Assembly: GCA_054601695.1 (NCBI GenBank)
Contig: BAAHQB010000279.1
Span: forward strand, 1 to 64,000
Direction of reading: 5' to 3'
DNA length: 64,000 bases
Source of the DNA: Amorphochlora amoebiformis
Taxonomy: Eukaryota > Cercozoa > Chlorarachniophyceae
The notes below the pieces were generated by a model. It worked only from the letters and a program-made list of their open reading frames with translations. It had not been told where the DNA came from and ran no database searches. Both the position numbers and the translations under genes were made by a program. Shown in pieces: positions 58,819-64,000 of this stretch. Every line of letters begins with the position of its first letter. The first letter of the stretch is position 1.

Positions 58819-58903
58819 ACCTTTTCTGATCAATCACTTTGAGACCAAGTCCCTCTAATCGCTTAAATACATCCTTCCCATGTTTTCTATCATATACATC
58901 CAT
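58682..58903 (-). CDS. Short two-exon minus-strand gene candidate
   Basis: Exon 1 58903-58821 starts ATG and reads MDVYDRKHGKDVFKRLEGLG, then LKVIDQK, with donor gtatac (phase 2). Exon 2 58748-58682 follows a gcatgtag acceptor in phase and ends SIKAF-type reversed on the plus strand, in the sense direction YFAKSI and TGA. The 49-residue product matches nothing I know. A gtatgt inside exon 2 could be a donor to a further exon. It may instead be the 3' part of the gene with exons at 61390-61035, though the phases do not join directly. Confidence 0.42.
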
Positions 58904-58938
58904 ATATATATATGATATAATATATATATATATGTATG

Positions 58939-59051
<113 letters not shown>

Positions 59052-59198
59052 TGTATATAAATATCAAACATCAAAGCAATCTATCATGTTTGTATACATG
59101 TAAATGTAAATATAATATTATGTATATAAATAGATACACATACATCTTTGCTTTATTTACATACATAATGCATCGATTACATATATTTCTTATGTCTT

Positions 59199-59545
59199 AT
59201 GCGGATATACACATGTCTTATGCGGATATACACATGTCTTATGCGGATATACACATGTCTTATGCGGATATACACATGTCTTATGCGGATATACACATGT
59301 CTTATGCGGATATACACATGTCTTATGCGGATATACACATGTCTTATGCGGATATACACATGTCTTATGCGGATACACCATGTCTTATGCGATATACACA
59401 TGTCTTATGCGGATATACACATGTCTTATGCGGATATACACATGTCTTATGCGGATATACACATGTCTTACGCGGATATACACATGTCTTATGCGGATAT
59501 ACACATGTTTTATGCGGATATGCACATGTCCTATGCGGAATGATG
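59199..59545. repeat. 21-bp minisatellite, ~16 units, with inverted end
   Basis: Unit catgtcttatgcggatataca repeats about 16 times with few changes: one unit at 59367-59395 has indels, and the last three carry single substitutions. Because 21 is a multiple of three, all frames are open with a 7-residue period, but nothing else suggests coding. Just after it, 59546-59561 (gtgtatatccgcat) is the reverse complement of the unit core. Confidence 0.9.
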
Positions 59546-59618
59546 TGTATATCCGCATTGTATGTTTTTATATACCTTACATAGAAAGACACACATATTC
59601 ATATAAATATGTATATTT

Positions 59619-59655
<37 letters not shown>

Positions 59656-59787
59656 ATATAATGTGTACTATCTATATTTGTATGCAACTACTCTTGTTAC
59701 CAAATATATATATATTTATGTTTATATATATGTATATATATATATATGTACATACATACATACATATATGTATATTTTTATATATAC

Positions 59788-59831
<44 letters not shown>

Positions 59832-59856
59832 TCTTACATATATATTAAATAGTATG

Positions 59857-59894
<38 letters not shown>

Positions 59895-59959
59895 AATGCA
59901 TACGATATATATTTATGTATATATATATATACCTATTGACTACTATTTGATCGAAATGC

Positions 59960-60359
59960 GATAGGCTTACGCATCCGGAAGTCAGAGTAATTACCTAAAT
60001 TTATACATTAATTACCTTAATTTACCTAAATTTATACAGAATAATTACCTAATTTTATACATAATTACCTAAATTCACACAAATCGAGATATCTATATAT
60101 TAAAGATATTTACATGTGTATATAAGTAAGAAGAATCACCAAAATATATACAAACCTAGTACATCTATATATAAACATATACGCATCTAAAGATATTTAC
60201 ATGTGTAAGTGGAGTAATCACCTTAAAATATACAATCTAATACGTCTACACATTGACATATACATATATAAAGATATCTACATATGCATATAAGTCAGAG
60301 TAATAACCTAAATATATACAAATCTAAATATATCTAGACATAGACATATACATGTTTTA

Positions 60360-60399
<40 letters not shown>

Positions 60400-60740
60400 A
60401 TATAAGTCAGAATAATTACCTAAATATATACAAATCTAAATATATATGTACATAAACACTCCTAGATATATATGAATATCTAAATATGTGCGTATATAAA
60501 CATATACAGATATAAAGATATCTACATTTACAGATAACTCAGAAAAATCACCTAAATATATGCAAATGTAAATATATGTCTGTATATAAGCATATACACA
60601 TGTAAAGATATCTACATTTAGATAAGTTATTGTAATCAACTAAATATATGCAAATCTAAATATGTCTATATATGTGTATATATATTATAAGTCAGCGTAA
60701 TCACCTAAACATATGCAAGTCGAATAATGCCTTGTCTAGA
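59960..60740. repeat. Diverged ~100-bp satellite
   Basis: Seven to eight units of aaagatat(c/t)tacatgtgta, then taagtcagagtaatcacctaa, then atatatacaaatctaaatat, at 90-120-base spacing. Strongly diverged, no TA arrays except at 60362-60395. No coding signal. Confidence 0.75.
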
Positions 60741-60958
60741 CATATACGCATGTAATATGCACATTTTGGATACGCACGCACACACATATATATACATATA
60801 CACATATATATATATATATAATATGAATATACATATATATATATATATATACAGATATATGTACATATTTATTACGGTAACATGTAGACATATTTATTTG
60901 TATATATACATATATATACATATAAATATTATATATATAATATATATGTATGTATATA

Positions 60959-61029
<71 letters not shown>

Positions 61030-61034
61030 GTGAC

Positions 61035-61177
61035 CTGATTAAAGCGAGGGTATAACTTAGACGTAAACCATCCTCTTCCGCCTACCATATATATGTATAA
61101 TATATATATATATATATTATATACATATATATACATATATAAATATATATATATATTATATATAAATATATATATGT

Positions 61178-61219
<42 letters not shown>

Positions 61220-61272
61220 GTACATGTGCATATACATATACACACATACATACATACATACATAATAAATAA

Positions 61273-61309
<37 letters not shown>

Positions 61310-61390
61310 TATATACATACCCAAATTATCCCCGGAAAGATATCGACATCTCTTTCGCAAATCTCGTATCTCCTCATGGCCCATATAACG
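61035..61390 (-). CDS. Two joined exons of a minus-strand gene
   Basis: Exon 61390-61321 ([20 protein letters not shown], then DNL) has acceptor gactgttttag and donor gtatgt, phase 1. Exon 61081-61035 follows in phase ([16 protein letters not shown]) with donor gtcacc. A possible last exon is 59965-59933 ([13 protein letters not shown]). No family is recognised. The intron before 61390 carries telomere-type repeats: in the sense direction they are CCCTAA and end about 25 bases before the acceptor. Confidence 0.5.
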
Positions 61391-61413
61391 CTAAAACAGT
61401 CAAAGATCAACCT

Positions 61414-62035
61414 TAGGGTTAGGGTTAGGGTTAGGGTTCAGGTTAGGGTTACCGTTAGGGTTAGGGTTACGGCTACCGTTAGGGTTAGGGTTAGGGTTAC
61501 GGTTACCGTTAGGGTTAGGGTTAGGGTTAGGGTTAGATGAGATAATTCATTATGTCTTAGTCCTAAAACCATTGACTCTGGGACTAAGGTTGACTGTCTA
61601 TTTGGTGTATTGTGTGAGCGACATCAATAGATGTCATTCGATGTTCACAATATGTCGTGAGCGGGAGGGAATGGGTTAGGTTAGGGCTAGAGATTAGGGT
61701 GCATAGGGTTGGATTAGAGGTTAGATTAATAGTTAGGATTGGGTTAGGGATTTTAAGGTTCGGATTAGCGGCCAGGGATTAATGTTTGGATTAAGGGTTA
61801 GGGTTAGAGCTAGGGTCACGATTAGGGTTAGGGGTTAGGGTTAGCGATTAGGGTTAGGGATTAGGGTAGGGGGTTAGGGTTAGGGTAAGGGTGGGGGTTA
61901 GGGTTAGGGTTAGGATGAATGTTTGGATTAAGATTGGGGTTAGGGTTAGGGTTAGGGTATGAGGGTTAGGGTTAAGGCTAGGGATGGTTATTAAGGTTAA
62001 GGATAGGGTCAGTTTTAGGGTTAGGCTTGGGGTCT
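61414..62035. repeat. Degenerate TTAGGG array with dispersed element
   Basis: TTAGGG units with accgttaggg and gggattaggg variants. 61537-61580 carries a third copy of the element (gataattcattatgtcttag, then tcctaaaaccattgactc). It lies outside the TA-dominated sequence and has no open frame with splice context. Confidence 0.8.
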
Positions 62036-62326
62036 CTCATTTCTCTCTCTCTTCTCTCTATTTTCTCTCTTTTTCTCTCTCTTTCTCTCTATCTCTCTCC
62101 TTTTCTCTCACTTTCTCGTACTTTTCTTTCTCTCTCTCTCTCTCACTTTTCTCTCTGCTCTCTCACACTTTTCTCTCTGTTCTCTCTCTCTCTCTCTCTT
62201 TCCTCCTCTTCTATCTCTTTTCTCTACCTCTCTCTCTTCTCTCTCTTTTCTCTCTCTCTCTCTCTTCTCTCTCTTCCTTTTCTCTCTCTCTCTTTTTTTC
62301 TCTCTCTCCCTTTTCTCTCTCTCTCT

Positions 62327-62357
<31 letters not shown>

Positions 62358-62667
62358 TTTCTCCCTCTCTTCTCTCTCCTCTCTCTTTTCTCTCTCTCTC
62401 TTCTCTCCCTCTCTCTCCTCTCATTCTTTTTGTTTCTCTCTCTTTTCTCTCTCCATGAGGGTGAGCGCTAAGGACAGGGGATCATTGCTAAGGTTACGGA
62501 AAGAGTTTAGGGTTAGGGCTAAGGTTAGGGTTAGGATATGAGGGTCTCTCTTTCCTCTCTCCCTCTCTCGCTCTCTCTCTCTCTCCCTCTCTCTCGTTGA
62601 TTCTCTCTCTCTCTCTTTGATTCTCTCTCTCTTTTCTCTCTCTCTCTCTCTCTCCTCCTCCCTCTCT

Positions 62668-62711
<44 letters not shown>

Positions 62712-62830
62712 TTTCTCTCTCTTTTCTCTCTGCATGAGGTTGAGCGCTAAGGCTAGGGGATAATTGCTAAGGTTACGGAAAGGGTTAAGGTTAGGGTTAG
62801 GGCTAGGGTTTGGGTTAGGTCAAAGGTAGG
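62036..62830. repeat. CT tract / G-rich cassette, duplicated
   Basis: Two copies of a cassette made of a tctctc tract followed by catgagg(g/t)tgagcgctaag, then gataattgctaaggttacgg and agagtt(t)aggg. The G-rich parts lie at 62455-62530 and 62733-62830. The second CT tract is shorter. Open frames here are compositional (Ser/Leu or Arg/Glu only). Confidence 0.8.
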
Positions 62831-62833
62831 GAA

Positions 62834-62895
<62 letters not shown>

Positions 62896-62942
62896 CCATG
62901 TGTTTGTATGTGCATGTGTGTGTATATAACATCAATATAAAT

Positions 62943-62977
62943 ATGTCGCATAGGAGTCTAATTGTATATGAATTTTG
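62943..62977 (+). CDS. Possible start exon
   Basis: A small island with ATG, the frame [11 protein letters not shown] and a gtatat donor in phase 2. It is the only non-repetitive stretch between 62830 and 63250. It does not join exon 63426 in phase, so support is weak. Confidence 0.22.
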
Positions 62978-62991
62978 GTATATATATATAC

Positions 62992-63038
<47 letters not shown>

Positions 63039-63069
63039 CACATATATATATATATATGTACACACATAC

Positions 63070-63101
<32 letters not shown>

Positions 63102-63151
63102 TCATGTATACATATATATATATATATTCATGTATACATATATATATATAT

Positions 63152-63216
<65 letters not shown>

Positions 63217-63425
63217 TATATACATATATATATACATATATATATAATATCTATATGGTTACGCTTTGGGTTAGAATATGAGCGTCAGGGTTAAGGCTAG
63301 AGGATTAGGGTTAGGGTTAGGGTTAGGGTTAGGGTTAGAGGGTTAGGGTTAGAGTTAAGGCTAAAAATGCGGGCTAGTGGGTTAAGGTATGAGGGTTAGG
63401 GTTAGGGTTAGGGTTAGGGTTACAG

Positions 63426-63481
63426 CGAGGAACAGACGGGGTTCAGCTATGGATATGAGAGATATCTTTTCCCCTGAGGGG
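63426..63481 (+). CDS. Exon candidate next to TTAGGG repeats
   Basis: Acceptor ggttacag and donor ggtaaa bound 56 bases. In the phase-1 frame they read RNRRGSAMDMRDIFSPEG. The preceding 63290-63422 is TTAGGG array, as in introns of the RGS gene. No partner exon is visible to the right, where 63540-64000 is TA/CA microsatellite only. Confidence 0.4.
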
Positions 63482-63655
63482 GTAAATAGTAGATATTTAT
63501 ATTTGATAGTGGGTTCGGAAAGGCAGTAAATAGAATGTATTTATAAAAAAATATATGCACGTATACCGATACCAATATGTATAAATATATGTACATATAT
63601 GTATGTATATATATATATACATACAAATATATATATATATATATATTTATATTAT

Positions 63656-63692
<37 letters not shown>

Positions 63693-63823
63693 ATATATAT
63701 ATTGTATATATCAAATAGATATCTCCATACATATATGTAAATATATACATACATGTATGTTTGTATCTTATATCCTGAGATTTGAAAGTGTAGACTTTAA
63801 ATATACATGTATATATATATATG

Positions 63824-63866
<43 letters not shown>

Positions 63867-64000
63867 TATTATATTATATATACATATATATACATATATA
63901 TATGTATGAATATATACATGCGTAGATATGAGTAACAGGATATGTATATATCTTATCTCCAGATATGAATATATTTATACATTACATACATATATTTACT
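63482..64000. repeat. TA/CA microsatellite to window end
   Basis: After a short unique stretch (to about 63540), the sequence is (TA)n with a (CA)n run near 63655 and ATGT/ATAC variants. I see nothing coding. Confidence 0.75.

Noticed and set aside
59199-59545. CRISPR array
   Set aside because: Direct repeats are adjacent with no spacers, and the genome is eukaryotic.
62027-62735. Ser/Leu-rich and Arg/Glu-rich open frames
   Set aside because: Same reason: CT tract read in both directions, with TTAGGG repeats between.

Overview
This is eukaryotic nuclear DNA from an organism I cannot name. Reasons: spliced genes with GT-AG introns in all three phases, very long (TA)n microsatellites, interstitial telomere-type TTAGGG/CCCTAA arrays, and protein parts typical of eukaryotes (an RGS domain, a type I membrane receptor-like protein). 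The code looks standard. A protist is my best guess. Most long open frames here are only (TA)n read as Tyr/Ile; the real genes are short exons (about 30-200 bp) lost in TA-filled introns. I found them by reading the non-repetitive islands, checking splice sites, and requiring intron phase to match from exon to exon.

Layout. (1) From before base 1 to 24193, plus strand: one giant gene for a type I membrane protein. Its ectodomain holds two complete copies and the start of a third copy of an unrecognised module of about 360-370 residues, followed by a SEA-like domain, a Cys-rich segment, one transmembrane helix and a basic tail. (2) 24194-25857: intergenic, with a CTAG-dense island. (3) 28333 down to 25858 or lower, minus: an unrecognised gene whose first intron holds a hairpin repeat and a tRNA-like stretch. 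(4) About 35966 down to 30233, minus: a gene with a membrane-anchor segment and SGHIRSF / MRPDLYF motifs, probably a glycosyltransferase-like protein. A small plus-strand exon chain lies inside one of its introns. (5) 35967-37656: intergenic, with a 257-bp tandem duplication and a second CTAG-dense island. (6) About 45092 down to 37657, minus: a Lys-rich, acidic protein with a helical C-terminus. (7) 45929-56847, plus: a complete 13-exon gene for a 256-residue RGS-domain protein; two of its introns are mostly telomere-type repeat. (8) 56848-64000: short candidate exons on both strands, a third CTAG-dense island, a 21-bp minisatellite, a roughly 100-bp satellite, TTAGGG arrays and CT tracts.

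How it fits together. The RGS protein would regulate G-protein signalling, the first gene would sit at the cell surface, and the anchored protein would act in the secretory pathway; nothing here links them functionally. The common theme is architectural. Nearly every gene carries local, partly decayed copies of its own exons in the adjoining introns, separated by TA arrays. Telomere-type repeats inside introns also supply actual splice-site bases.
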